Origin: an uncultured Parabacteroides sp. | Lineage (GTDB): Bacteria > Bacteroidota > Bacteroidia > Bacteroidales > Tannerellaceae | Assembly (NCBI RefSeq): GCF_905196875.1 | Contig: NZ_CAJJWO010000002.1 | Coordinates: 136,326 to 200,325 of the forward strand | Reading direction: 5' to 3' | DNA length: 64,000 nt | The notes under the pieces: model-generated | The model's database searches: none | What the model was told of the DNA's origin: nothing | The model's input: the letters and a program-made list of their open reading frames with translations, nothing else | In this document: one piece after another, positions 19,597 to 28,349 of the stretch | Layout of the letters: every line of letters begins with the position of its first letter | How positions within the stretch are numbered: position 1 is the first letter of the stretch | Position numbers and translations under genes: made by a program

Positions 19597-19626
19597 CAAA
19601 TATAAGAGGAAATATATTATATGCAA
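19597..19626 (-). promoter_or_regulatory. Bacteroidetes-type promoter of small RNA copy A
   Basis: On the minus strand TTG (19626-19624), 19-base spacer, TATATTTG (19604-19597), matching the -33/-7 consensus. Confidence 0.7.
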
Positions 19627-19694
19627 TATACTATTGTATCAATTTATTGTAAATTTGTCACTTTATGATTCAAATGTTGCATTTTTTGACCGAT

Positions 19695-20684
19695 TTATTC
19701 TATGATCCCAAACTTCTCCGGGATGGAATCCATAATGTCGAATAGTTCGGTTACAGTCTCTGCGCGGAGCATGGCAACGCGTGTCGGCTTAAAGTCGGCA
19801 ATCCCTTTGAAAAGAGGAGTGGCTGCCAGATGACGCCGGATGTGTAAAATACCACGACGTTCGTCAAGACGTTCCACACTTTGCACGACCTGCTGTTTCA
19901 GGATATCCAGGTACCAGGTGAATTTCTCGTCGGGTAATGCTGTCCCGTTTGTCAGGTAATGTTTTACTTCGCGGAATATCCAGGGGCGGCCGATACTTCC
20001 GCGACCGATCATGACGCCATCCACTCCGTATTGGTCGAAACGCTGCCGGCAGGCTTCGGCAGAGGTGACGTCGCCATTCCCGATGATAGGAATATGCATG
20101 CGCGGATTGTTTTTTACCTCGCCGATCAGCGTCCAGTCGGCCTCGCCGGTGTACATCTGTGCACGGGTACGTCCGTGGATAGAGAGGGCGGCAATCCCGC
20201 AATCCTGTAATTGTTCGGCCAGGTCGACAATGATTTTATTATCGGCGTCCCATCCCAGGCGGGTTTTTACTGTTACGGGGATGTTGACGGCCTTTACCAC
20301 TTCGCGCGTTATTTCCAACATAAGCGGAATATTCCGTAACATACCTGCTCCGGCACCTTTGCCTGCCACTTTCTTTACCGGACAGCCGAAATTGATATCG
20401 AGAATGTCGGGGCGGGCGGCTTCGCATATCTTTGCTGCTTCCACCATCGCTTCCACTTCTTTACCATATATCTGTATAGCTACCGGTCGTTCATCCTCGG
20501 CAACGGTCAGTTTCTCCTGTGTCTTGTTCACGCTGCGGATCAGTGCATCGCTCGATACAAATTCTGTATATACCATGTCTGCACCGAAACGTTTACACAT
20601 CAAACGGAAAGAGATGTCCGTCACATCTTCCATCGGTGCCAGAAATACCGGATGTTCACCTAAATCTATTGAGCCTATCTTCAT
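19695..20684 (-). CDS. tRNA-dihydrouridine synthase (Dus family)
   Basis: FMN enzyme that reduces uridine to dihydrouridine in the tRNA D-loop. The 329 residues begin with the FMN-barrel 'PVFLAPMEDVTDISFR', contain the catalytic cysteine C101 in NFGCPVKKV with the lysine-rich 'GKGAGAGML' after it, and 'DGVMIGRGSIGRPWIF' of the phosphate-binding end. Closest in style to DusB. Single gene; a TACTTTTG box on the minus strand (20711-20704) lies just upstream. Confidence 0.95.
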   Translation of the reverse strand: MKIGSIDLGEHPVFLAPMEDVTDISFRLMCKRFGADMVYTEFVSSDALIRSVNKTQEKLTVAEDERPVAIQIYGKEVEAMVEAAKICEAARPDILDINFGCPVKKVAGKGAGAGMLRNIPLMLEITREVVKAVNIPVTVKTRLGWDADNKIIVDLAEQLQDCGIAALSIHGRTRAQMYTGEADWTLIGEVKNNPRMHIPIIGNGDVTSAEACRQRFDQYGVDGVMIGRGSIGRPWIFREVKHYLTNGTALPDEKFTWYLDILKQQVVQSVERLDERRGILHIRRHLAATPLFKGIADFKPTRVAMLRAETVTELFDIMDSIPEKFGIIE

Positions 20685-20758
20685 ACCTTCTTATTATTGG
20701 TCACAAAAGTACTGCTTTTCTATTAAGTTTCATGAAAGAATGGTGTTCAATCTCCTGT

Positions 20759-20825
20759 CTACTACGAATTATAGTAGATTAACTATATGTTGTAGTTGTA
20801 TTACTGGAAAATATAGTTATATTTG
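20759..20825 (+). promoter_or_regulatory. blaI promoter with overlapping dyads (candidate BlaI operator)
   Basis: TTG (20796-20798), 19-base spacer, TATATTTG (20818-20825) is a clear promoter. Over it lie two inverted repeats: CTACTA-N7-TAGTAG (20759-20777) and AACTATAT (20781-20788) with ATATAGTT (20811-20818), the second one spanning the -33 element and touching the -7 box. BlaI/MecI repressors bind TACTA/TAGTA-type dyads at their own promoters, so autoregulation is likely. Confidence 0.7.
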
Positions 20826-20852
20826 GGCATTCCTTTATTAAAACGACAGATT

Positions 20853-21209
20853 ATGATACGGTTAACTGCAAAAGAAGAAGAAATATTAGGTTACTTTTGG
20901 GCGAAAGGACCTTTGTTTGTCCGTGAATTGCTCGACTTACAGGAAGAGCCCAAACCGCATTACAATACCCTTTCGACTATTGTCCGTACTTTGGAGGAGA
21001 AAGGATATATCGGTTTCAAGGCCTTTGGAAATACCCATCAGTATTATGCTTTGGTCTCGGAAGACGAATACAGGAAAAAGACACTGAAGCAGGTGGTCGA
21101 TAAATATTTCGACAACTCTTACACTCGCGTGGTCTCTACATTGATAGAGGAAGAGGCTTTGACGCTCGATGAACTGCAGGAATTGATACAACAGATCAAG
21201 AATAAGTAA
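20853..21209 (+). CDS. BlaI/MecI-family transcriptional repressor
   Basis: A 118-residue winged-helix repressor. ATG 20853 is used; a TTG at 20823 also opens the frame but lies inside the -7 box. 'LTAKEEEILGYFWAKGPLFVRELLD' and 'HYNTLSTIVRTLEEKGYI' are the recognition helices and wing, and a dimerisation helix bundle follows, where BlaR-triggered cleavage occurs in the family. Coupled with a BlaR1-type gene 11 bases downstream. In Bacteroidales such pairs are common and often not linked to beta-lactamases. Confidence 0.93.
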   Translation: MIRLTAKEEEILGYFWAKGPLFVRELLDLQEEPKPHYNTLSTIVRTLEEKGYIGFKAFGNTHQYYALVSEDEYRKKTLKQVVDKYFDNSYTRVVSTLIEEEALTLDELQELIQQIKNK

Positions 21210-21220
21210 AAACGTTTACT

Positions 21221-23092
21221 ATGGGAGCTTTACTTCTGTACATATTGAAATCTACCATCTGCCTGACCTTGTTTTACCTCGGGTTCAAGGCCTTGCTCAG
21301 TAATGACACCTTTTTTCGTTTCAACCGGTGGGTGTTGTTGGGCGGAATAGTGGTCTGTATGTTGCTGCCTTTTGTAAAGCTCGAAACATCAAAGCCTCTG
21401 TTTATCCAGCAACCGATTATCGGATTGGAAAAGCTCATCGCCGGAAATGTTCCGCTAGTTGAAACATCTTTCCCTGAAGGCTATGGTGAAGAATGGGTTA
21501 TTCCCGCTGAGAAACCGGCTTATACAATAGACTGGGGACAGTTGATCGGTCTTTCTTATCTTCTGGGCTGTGCCGTCTGCCTGTTGATAACCCTGGTCTC
21601 TTTCCGTAATATGCTGGAAATTACCCGCCAGGGACATAAAACGAAATGTGGAAACTACACGCTGATCTTGCTTCCTTCTCCTGTTTCCCCGTTCAGTTGG
21701 GGGAGATATATTATTCTTTCTGAAGAAGATTATATGAAGTATCCGGACGAAATACTGACACATGAGAAGATGCACCTTCAATATCGTCATTCCATCGATC
21801 TGATCTTTATGGAGATCATTCTTTTGCTTCACTGGTTTAATCCGGCTGTCTGGTTACTGAAAAGGGAATTGAAGGAAATACACGAATACCAGGCCGATAA
21901 AGGCGTGCTCAATCAAGGCATCGATGCAACTAAATATCAACTATTGCTCGTGAAAAAAGCTGTCGGCTCCAGCCTCTACACTCTTGCCAACAGCTTCAAT
22001 CACAGTAAAATTAAAAAACGTATTACTATGATGTTAAAAGGTAAATCAAAGAATTGGGCCCGGTTGAAGCTATTGCTCCTGGTTCCTGTGGGACTTATCG
22101 TCCTCAATGCTTTTGCCCGCCCGGAAGTGAACCGGCAGTTGGAAACGCTTATCCAAAGCAAAGATAAGGAAACTCCTCCGAACGAACAGCAGGATGTGAG
22201 GGAATTCTTTCGGGCAGAACTGGATAAGTACATAAGTGAAAAAGAGAATGTGCAGAACCCTTCACAAGAGTACATGTCTCGTTTCCTGAATGAAAAGACA
22301 GACAGGCAGGATTTGTTTGTTAACTCATTGGGACAGATACTTCTGAATAATAAGTATGCTACTGTCGATAATCTGTCTGAGAAATTGACGAATATATTTG
22401 CTTCTGCGAAAGATAAGCCGATAGCATTTTATTCTTACATTGATGCAGGAGCTCCTCCGATAGCAGCGGCTAATATCCTGAAAGTGGTGAAAGACGGTTT
22501 TATGCAGCAACAAGCAAAGGCGGGAGTAGAAAACGTTCCTATCCTTTTCTACATTGGAGATCCTAAAAACTTTAAAAGAGACCTGAGAGAACAGACAATG
22601 ATTGTTGCTTATTATACTGTAAACGGAAAGAAGATATTCTTTGACGAATACGTAAAGTTGAGAAACCGTGCCGTCCGTAGTGCCGTGCGTAAAGCGGATC
22701 TGGCAGATGCAAAAGGCGAAGTAGTGGAATTATTCACCTATTATAAAAATACGGATGGCGAAATCATCCCTTCACCTCCTTTCTATTATGAGTTATCTTC
22801 TGAAGAAGGCAATACGGCTTATGCTTTTTCGATTTCCTACTTCAATGAAAGGAAACCTTTGTTATCCTATGATACTTCTGAAAAGAATAAGAGGAATTAT
22901 ATGGTGGTCATAGGTTTGGGAATGATTGATGAGGCTCTGGGAAAAATAGGAAAACATGTGAGGAATATTATAATTCAGCCGGCTCAAAAAAATGTCCCGG
23001 TGAGTTATCTCGCTGTCGTAAAGTCTCATCTGGCAACAAAAGGTTATGATAGTATGATTGTGCCGGAGGTATTGGATCGGGCAGGAAAGTAA
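21221..23092 (+). CDS. BlaR1-type M56 membrane metallopeptidase with atypical sensor domain
   Basis: A 623-residue membrane protein. N-terminal helices (about 3-22, 35-52, 107-128) precede the zinc-protease motif HEKMH (181-185) and the third-ligand region HEYQAD (221-226); a further helix lies near 281-296. It should cut or signal to the BlaI partner. The outer domain (about 300-623) lacks the SxxK / KTG motifs of a penicillin-binding sensor, so the signal is probably not a beta-lactam. Its last 60 residues faintly resemble the ExbD/TolR periplasmic fold, which is a weak impression only. Confidence 0.88.
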   Translation: MGALLLYILKSTICLTLFYLGFKALLSNDTFFRFNRWVLLGGIVVCMLLPFVKLETSKPLFIQQPIIGLEKLIAGNVPLVETSFPEGYGEEWVIPAEKPAYTIDWGQLIGLSYLLGCAVCLLITLVSFRNMLEITRQGHKTKCGNYTLILLPSPVSPFSWGRYIILSEEDYMKYPDEILTHEKMHLQYRHSIDLIFMEIILLLHWFNPAVWLLKRELKEIHEYQADKGVLNQGIDATKYQLLLVKKAVGSSLYTLANSFNHSKIKKRITMMLKGKSKNWARLKLLLLVPVGLIVLNAFARPEVNRQLETLIQSKDKETPPNEQQDVREFFRAELDKYISEKENVQNPSQEYMSRFLNEKTDRQDLFVNSLGQILLNNKYATVDNLSEKLTNIFASAKDKPIAFYSYIDAGAPPIAAANILKVVKDGFMQQQAKAGVENVPILFYIGDPKNFKRDLREQTMIVAYYTVNGKKIFFDEYVKLRNRAVRSAVRKADLADAKGEVVELFTYYKNTDGEIIPSPPFYYELSSEEGNTAYAFSISYFNERKPLLSYDTSEKNKRNYMVVIGLGMIDEALGKIGKHVRNIIIQPAQKNVPVSYLAVVKSHLATKGYDSMIVPEVLDRAGK

Positions 23093-23111
23093 TTCTAGTA
23101 AAGATAGTATA

Positions 23112-23145
23112 AGAGGATATCTTTTTAATGGATATCCTCTTTTTG
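23112..23145 (+). terminator. Terminator of the blaI-blaR1 operon
   Basis: AGAGGATATC (23112-23121), 9-base loop, GATATCCTCT (23131-23140), then TTTTG. Confidence 0.88.
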
Positions 23146-23173
23146 TTTTAAGCTATTTATTGTCAATCGATTA

Positions 23174-23300
23174 CAGTTTCCTCGTAGTTCCTTGCTTTGG
23201 AAACTGCAGTTCCCTCCGCAGGGAACTGGAATTTCCTGCGGAAGAAACGCGCGTTCCCTGCCTGGGAAACTGGAGTTTCCTGCCGAGGAAATTCATTTAT
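23174..23300. repeat. Array of about five palindromic 21-23 bp repeats
   Basis: Units start near 23199, 23221, 23244, 23264 and 23287, with degenerate ones before 23199. Consensus is close to GGGAAACTGGAGTTTCCTGCGGA; each unit is itself a dyad (GGAAACT/AGTTTCC) and the junction sequences CCGCAGG/CCTGCGG also pair, so many alternative hairpins are possible. The array lies between the blaR1 terminator and the promoter of the U32 gene. It shows no spacers and is not a CRISPR. Confidence 0.85.
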
Positions 23301-23459
23301 CTTCTTGTTGCCTGCTCTTCCGGCGGACGGAAAGAAGTAATATCTGCGTTGATCCGGTGGAAATGTATCCGGCAACGAGTTAAAAGTTAACCTGTTTTAT
23401 CTTAGAAGTATGCGAAGAAACCTGTATCTTTGTGGTTTCTAATTTAAAACCAAACAGCT

Positions 23460-24722
23460 TTGAACGAAAAAGAATTTGAAATAATGGCTCCGGTCGGCTC
23501 GTATGAGTCGTTGATGGCAGCTATCCAGGGAGGTGCCGACTCCATCTATTTCGGTATTGAAGGACTGAATATGCGTTCGCGCTCTTCCAACAATTTCACC
23601 ACCGACGACCTGCGTAAGATCGTTTCCATTTGTAAAGAACATGGTATTAAAAGTTATCTGACCGTCAATACCGTTATTTACGGGGAAGACCTGGCATTGA
23701 TGCGTGAGATTATCGATGCAGCAAAGGCGGCTGAAGTGTCTGCCATTATCGCTGCGGATGTGGCTGCTATGAGCTATGCGAACCGGATCGGACAGGAAGT
23801 GCATCTTTCCACCCAGTTGAATATATCGAATGTGGAGGCACTGAAGTTTTACGCCCAGTTTGCCGATGTCGTTGTATTGGCCCGCGAACTGAATCTTACA
23901 CAGGTTTCCGAAATCTACCGGCAGATTGTCGAACAGCAGATCGTTGGGCCACGGGGTGAACTGATCCGTATCGAAATGTTTGCACATGGTGCTCTGTGCA
24001 TGGCCGTATCCGGCAAATGCTACCTGAGTTTGCATGAAATGAATGCTTCCGCCAACCGGGGGGCTTGCATGCAAATCTGCCGTCGTGGCTATACTGTGAA
24101 AGATAAGGACAGCAATATCGAGCTGGATATCGAGAACCAGTACATCATGTCGCCCAAAGACCTGAAGACGATCCACTTCATGAACAAGATGATGGATGCC
24201 GGCGTTCGTGTATTCAAGATAGAAGGCCGTGCCCGCGGTCCCGAATACGTGCGCATCGTCACCGAATGTTATAAGGAAGCAGTCAAGGCTTATTGCAGCG
24301 GGACGTACGATGAAGAGAAGATCGCCGCTTGGGACGAACGTTTGAAGAGTGTCTTCAACCGCGGTTTCTGGGATGGTTATTACCTCGGGCAACGCTTGGG
24401 CGAGTGGAGCAGTAAATACGGTTCCGGCTCGACAAAGAAAAAGGTATATGTGGCAAAAGGTATTAAATATTTCACAGGTATCGGCGTGGCAGAATTCGAA
24501 ATGGAATCGGGCACGCTGAAAGTGGGCGACGAAATCCTGATTACCGGCCCTACAACAGGCGCCGTAATGCAGACGATCGACGAGATACGCGTAGACCTAA
24601 AGGCTGTGGAAGAAACAGTCAAAGGCGAACGTTTCTCCTTTAAAGTATCGGAAAAGGTACGCCCTTCCGACCGACTCTATAAAATGGTACCCGAAAATAA
24701 TAACAACAAAGAACTGAAATAA
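23460..24722 (+). CDS. U32-family protein, probably tRNA hydroxylation protein (TrhP/YegQ-like)
   Basis: The 420-residue protein shows the U32 barrel: 'ELAPxGS'-like start (IMAPVGSYESL), 'GGADSIYFGIEGLNMR', and the signature 'FAHGALCMAVSGKCYLS' with 'NRGACMQICRRGY' supplying iron-sulfur cysteines. U32 members once called peptidases include TrhP, which acts with prephenate-derived chemistry in wobble-uridine hydroxylation, and RlhA for 23S rRNA. Start: TTG 23460 suits the distance from the TATCTTTG -7 box (23425-23432); ATG 23484 is the alternative but would remove the first strand. Forms an operon with the thioesterase and dprA. Confidence 0.85.
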   Translation: MNEKEFEIMAPVGSYESLMAAIQGGADSIYFGIEGLNMRSRSSNNFTTDDLRKIVSICKEHGIKSYLTVNTVIYGEDLALMREIIDAAKAAEVSAIIAADVAAMSYANRIGQEVHLSTQLNISNVEALKFYAQFADVVVLARELNLTQVSEIYRQIVEQQIVGPRGELIRIEMFAHGALCMAVSGKCYLSLHEMNASANRGACMQICRRGYTVKDKDSNIELDIENQYIMSPKDLKTIHFMNKMMDAGVRVFKIEGRARGPEYVRIVTECYKEAVKAYCSGTYDEEKIAAWDERLKSVFNRGFWDGYYLGQRLGEWSSKYGSGSTKKKVYVAKGIKYFTGIGVAEFEMESGTLKVGDEILITGPTTGAVMQTIDEIRVDLKAVEETVKGERFSFKVSEKVRPSDRLYKMVPENNNNKELK

Positions 24723-25133
24723 ATGAAAGAGTATATCTTTAAACTGACAGATAAGGTACGCGACTACGAATGCGACCTGCAGGGAGTCGTGAACAACGCC
24801 AACTATCAGCATTATATGGAACATACCCGTCATGAGTTCCTTGAGTCGCTGGGGGAAAACTTCGGTGCGATGCATGATAAAGGCGTCGATGGGTTTGTCT
24901 CCCATGTGGATATCGACTTCAAGACTTCCCTGAAGAGTGGCGACAGTTATATCTCCTGCCTGAATGTCTACAAGAAAGGGGTGAAGCTGGTTTTTGAACA
25001 GGATATTTACCGTGCCTCTGACGGTGCACTGGCAACGAAAGGGAAAGTGGAGTCAGTCGTTGTGCAGGACGGAAAACTGACACGGGGTGAATACTTCGAT
25101 GAAATGCTTAAAAGGATACAAGATAAACTATGA
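24723..25133 (+). CDS. Acyl-CoA thioesterase, hot-dog fold (4HBT/YbgC-like)
   Basis: A 136-residue hot-dog protein. The N-terminal 'CDLQGVVNNANYQHYMEHTR' (residues about 18-37) is the 4-hydroxybenzoyl-CoA-thioesterase signature with its catalytic Asp; the length is standard. Likely hydrolyses an acyl-CoA or acyl-ACP in the cytoplasm; substrate unknown. It starts on the base after the U32 stop, so translation is coupled. Confidence 0.9.
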   Translation: MKEYIFKLTDKVRDYECDLQGVVNNANYQHYMEHTRHEFLESLGENFGAMHDKGVDGFVSHVDIDFKTSLKSGDSYISCLNVYKKGVKLVFEQDIYRASDGALATKGKVESVVVQDGKLTRGEYFDEMLKRIQDKL

Positions 25134-25141
25134 TATAGATC

Positions 25142-26254
25142 ATGACCGACAAACAGATTTACCAAATTGGCTTAACTATGATAAACGGGGTGGGAGATAT
25201 CCTGGCCCGTCAGCTTCTGCAGGCCTTGGGCGATGCAGAGGCAGTCTTTACGGAAAAGAAGCAGAATCTGGAGAAGATACCGGGCATCGGGAGCCTTACG
25301 GCTGCCGAGATCAAACGCCCGGAAGTTCTTCTGCAGGCTGAAAGAGAGTTGGCTTTTATTGAAAAGAACCAGATCACCTGTTACTATCTGACAGATGAAG
25401 CCTATCCCAAGCGTTTAAAGGAATGCTCCGATGCCCCTATACTTTTTTATTATAAAGGAACGGCCGACCTCGATGCTGCACGTATTATCAGCATTGTCGG
25501 GACACGCCACGCAACAGAATATGGCAGGGCTGTAACGGAAGAACTGGTACAAACCCTGTCGTTATCCTTTCCAGATCTTCTGATTGTAAGCGGGCTTGCC
25601 TATGGCATCGATGTTTGTGCTCATCGCAGTGCACTCAGAATGGGGTTGCCGACTGTCGGTGTATTGGCTCACGGACTCGACCGTATTTATCCTCCGGCAC
25701 ACCGTTCTACAGCTGTAGAGATGTTACAACGGGGTGGCGGATTGTTGTCCGACTTTCCCAGTGGTACGGAACCCGATAAGCCAAACTTTGTCAAACGCAA
25801 CAGGATTGTAGCTGGGTTGGCAGATGCTACGATCGTGATCGAATCGGCAGAGAAAGGCGGTTCACTGATTACGGCCGATATTGCTTTTTCTTATGGCCGT
25901 GATGTCTATGCCTTTCCCGGCCGGATAAGCGATCTTCATTCCAAAGGTTGTAATGCTCTGATCCGTCAGAATAAAGCAGGATTGATAACCTCTGCTTCCG
26001 ATCTGGTAAGCGCCCTTTGCTGGGATGTGGAGAAGAAAGCTTCGCCTGTCCCTGTACAGGCTGAATTGTTTTTTGAAGCAAGCGACCGGACAGAAGTGAT
26101 CCTCGCCCTTCTCCGCGAGAAAGGCGAAATGCATATCGACCGTCTGGCTTTGCTTCTGAACCAACCTGTTCGAGAACTGTTTTCCCTTCTGTTTGAGCTG
26201 GAGATGAACGGCCGGATTAGGATTTTGCCGGGGAATGTTTATAAGTTGGTTTAG
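25142..26254 (+). CDS. dprA: DNA-processing protein DprA
   Basis: Single-strand DNA-binding protein that loads RecA during transformation, also conserved in bacteria not known to be competent. In order: N-terminal helix-hairpin-helix region (about 10-60), the Rossmann-like DprA core with 'IVGTRHATEYG', 'VSGLAYGIDVCAHR' and 'ANKGGS'-like 'ESAEKGGSLITADIAFSYGR', and a C-terminal winged-helix-like domain (about 305-370). 370 residues, normal. Ends with a 4-base overlap against the convergent ltrA-like gene. Confidence 0.95.
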   Translation: MTDKQIYQIGLTMINGVGDILARQLLQALGDAEAVFTEKKQNLEKIPGIGSLTAAEIKRPEVLLQAERELAFIEKNQITCYYLTDEAYPKRLKECSDAPILFYYKGTADLDAARIISIVGTRHATEYGRAVTEELVQTLSLSFPDLLIVSGLAYGIDVCAHRSALRMGLPTVGVLAHGLDRIYPPAHRSTAVEMLQRGGGLLSDFPSGTEPDKPNFVKRNRIVAGLADATIVIESAEKGGSLITADIAFSYGRDVYAFPGRISDLHSKGCNALIRQNKAGLITSASDLVSALCWDVEKKASPVPVQAELFFEASDRTEVILALLREKGEMHIDRLALLLNQPVRELFSLLFELEMNGRIRILPGNVYKLV

Positions 26255-27423
26255 GATTTTGAATGGGGATTGTTTTTAACTGTCTCATAGATGACGACAG
26301 CAATGAATATCAGTGCTGTTATCCCATTTAACAAGAGCGGGTTGAAAAGATGTGCGAATGGGATAAGGATTGCAAGTACGACAACTGCAATCACATGCGA
26401 CCAGGCAATCCTCTGGCAGGTGATCCATTTATAAACACTGTTGCTTATCAGGTAAATGATCGGGCCGCCCACCATCGCAAAGATTCCTCCCGCTGTCATT
26501 TCCCCCAATGGGTGATTGACCACCAGTTCGTCGCCCACTGCGCAGATGATTAGTGCCCCGACCAACACCACATGGATCGAATGGTATTTCAGCCCGAGTA
26601 AACCAGGGTTGGATACTTTTTTGATCTTCCGGCTTCCGGCTTCGCTGCTGACATCAAAATAAATCCACCACATTGCCAGGCTGTTGGTGAAGGAGATTAT
26701 GGCCGCATAAATGATCGGGGTATCCCATACTTCAAAATCACTGAGTGAAGCCCCTGTCATCATGATCGTTTCGCCGAAAGCAATAATAACGAACAACTGG
26801 CACCTTTCCGCCAGGTGCTGTCCTTCGATCGTCCATTCCCTACTTGAAACTGACCGTCCGAGTCCAGGCAGATAAAAGCCGAACATCGGCGATGTATAGT
26901 CGCATAAGACAGCCACAAGCCATAGCAGGATGCGCGTATAACCTTCGTTGAATGCCCCGGCAATCCAGAAGATGGCTGAGATACAGAACCAGCCTAGTAT
27001 ACGTTTGAAGTTGGGGGAAAGATGGTGCTTTTTATCCAGTAAGAATACGACAACGATCGTTCTGCCCAGCTGAATGCCTACATAGCAAGCCGCAAAGACC
27101 AAGCCTCGGCTTGTGTAGGCTTCGGGAATGGAAGAAGCCATCACCAGGCCGATCAGCATCAGGACAAACAGGAGTAGCCGGATAATACGTGTCTCCGGAT
27201 TGAACCAGTTTGTCACCCAAGTGGTGTGTTGCCAGGCCAGCCAGACGGCAAACCAGAGAATGATCTCCTGCAGATAACCTTGCCAGTCCAGATGATGAAG
27301 CAGGTAATGCGAGAGTTGTGTGACTGCAAAAACATAAATCAGGTCGAACAACAATTCCGAGTAAGAAACGGAAGCCCGCTCTTCCTCCCGGCTTCTTAAT
27401 AAATGATGTGAAGAATGCGACAT
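26251..27423 (-). CDS. Low-temperature-requirement A (LtrA) family membrane protein
   Basis: A 390-residue polytopic protein with about ten hydrophobic helices. The opening 'ERASVSYSELLFDLIYVFAVTQL' and the internal 'CQLFVIIAFGETIMMTG' are LtrA-family signatures. The biochemical role of the family is not established; the name comes from cold-growth phenotypes in Listeria. Monocistronic, divergent from the HipA-like gene and convergent with dprA. Confidence 0.9.
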   Translation of the reverse strand: MSHSSHHLLRSREEERASVSYSELLFDLIYVFAVTQLSHYLLHHLDWQGYLQEIILWFAVWLAWQHTTWVTNWFNPETRIIRLLLFVLMLIGLVMASSIPEAYTSRGLVFAACYVGIQLGRTIVVVFLLDKKHHLSPNFKRILGWFCISAIFWIAGAFNEGYTRILLWLVAVLCDYTSPMFGFYLPGLGRSVSSREWTIEGQHLAERCQLFVIIAFGETIMMTGASLSDFEVWDTPIIYAAIISFTNSLAMWWIYFDVSSEAGSRKIKKVSNPGLLGLKYHSIHVVLVGALIICAVGDELVVNHPLGEMTAGGIFAMVGGPIIYLISNSVYKWITCQRIAWSHVIAVVVLAILIPFAHLFNPLLLNGITALIFIAVVIYETVKNNPHSKS

Positions 27424-27519
27424 ACGCCAATGATTTTATAGCCTGTATAATCCGATAACGCTTATGGAATTAGAACAACTGCCTGTTTATTTTGTTTAAG
27501 AGATGTTGCCTGTTTCTTT

Positions 27520-27549
27520 TTGTGTGAACGGGAACTATCTTTATCTTTG
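27520..27549 (+). promoter_or_regulatory. Promoter of the HipA-like/DUF3037 operon
   Basis: TTG (27520-27522), 19-base spacer, TATCTTTG (27542-27549); the predicted message starts about 12 bases before ATG 27567. Confidence 0.75.
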
Positions 27550-27566
27550 TCAAAAGCATTTTGAAT

Positions 27567-28349
27567 ATGGAATTGCGAACAGCAAATGTAGTCAGATATA
27601 TCATGCCTTTACGTGAGGGTGGTTCGTTGCCTGCGCTGGCGGAGGCCGACGACGGATATAAATATGTCGTTAAGTTCAGGGGAGCCGGTCATGGAACGAA
27701 AGCCCTGATCGCCGAATTGGTCGGTGGCGAAATAGCACGTACGTTGGGTTTCCGTGTGCCTGAACTGGTCTTTTTGAACCTCGACGAGGCTTTTGGCCGT
27801 ACCGAGGGGGATGAGGAGATACAAGACCTTTTGCAGGCTAGCCGCGGACTGAACCTCGGGCTCCATTTCCTGTCGGGTGCACTGACCTACGATCCTGTCG
27901 TGAATAAAGCCGGAGCAAAAACCGCCTCACAAATCGTTTGGCTCGATGCCTTATTGACCAACGTAGACCGTACGACACGCAATACCAATATGCTGATGTG
28001 GCATAAAGAATTATGGTTGATCGATCACGGCGCTTCACTCTATTTCCATTATTCATGGTTGAACTGGAGCAAGCATGCCTTAAGCCCGTTTGTCCAGGTT
28101 AAAGATCATGCGTTATTGCCTGAAGCTTCCCTACTCGAAGAGGTCGATACCGAATTTAAACGTCTGTTGACACCGCAAAAAATACAGGAGATCGTCGAAC
28201 TGATTCCCGATGACTGGTTGCAATGGAACGACAGTCCTGGCACGCCGCAGGAGATAAAGGAAATATACATGGAGTTTTTAAACGGAAGGATCGCCCATTC
28301 AGACACATTTATAAAAGAAGCGCAACATGCAAGGAAAGCACTTATATGA
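27567..28349 (+). CDS. HipA-like kinase-fold protein (HipA_2 type)
   Basis: A 260-residue protein with a reduced HipA/PI3K-like kinase fold: an ATP-lysine strand in 'YKYVVKFRGAG', the catalytic-loop-like 'LLTNVDRTTRNTNML' with D and N, and the metal-binding 'LWLIDHGASLYFH' in place of DFG. It lacks the N-terminal HipA domain and no HipB-type gene is next to it. ATG 27567 is preferred to a TTG at 27561. The following DUF3037 gene overlaps it by 23 bases; this pairing is common, so the two probably act together. Whether it is a toxin is not shown. Confidence 0.82.
   Translation: MELRTANVVRYIMPLREGGSLPALAEADDGYKYVVKFRGAGHGTKALIAELVGGEIARTLGFRVPELVFLNLDEAFGRTEGDEEIQDLLQASRGLNLGLHFLSGALTYDPVVNKAGAKTASQIVWLDALLTNVDRTTRNTNMLMWHKELWLIDHGASLYFHYSWLNWSKHALSPFVQVKDHALLPEASLLEEVDTEFKRLLTPQKIQEIVELIPDDWLQWNDSPGTPQEIKEIYMEFLNGRIAHSDTFIKEAQHARKALI

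Noticed and set aside
20011..20841. Long 276-residue frame opposite the tRNA-dihydrouridine synthase gene
   Set aside because: It mirrors the dus codons, has no motif, and dus is clearly conserved on the other strand.
23058..23390. Overlapping frames on both strands across the palindromic repeat array
   Set aside because: They arise from the repeats being free of stops; translations are repeat-derived with no start context.
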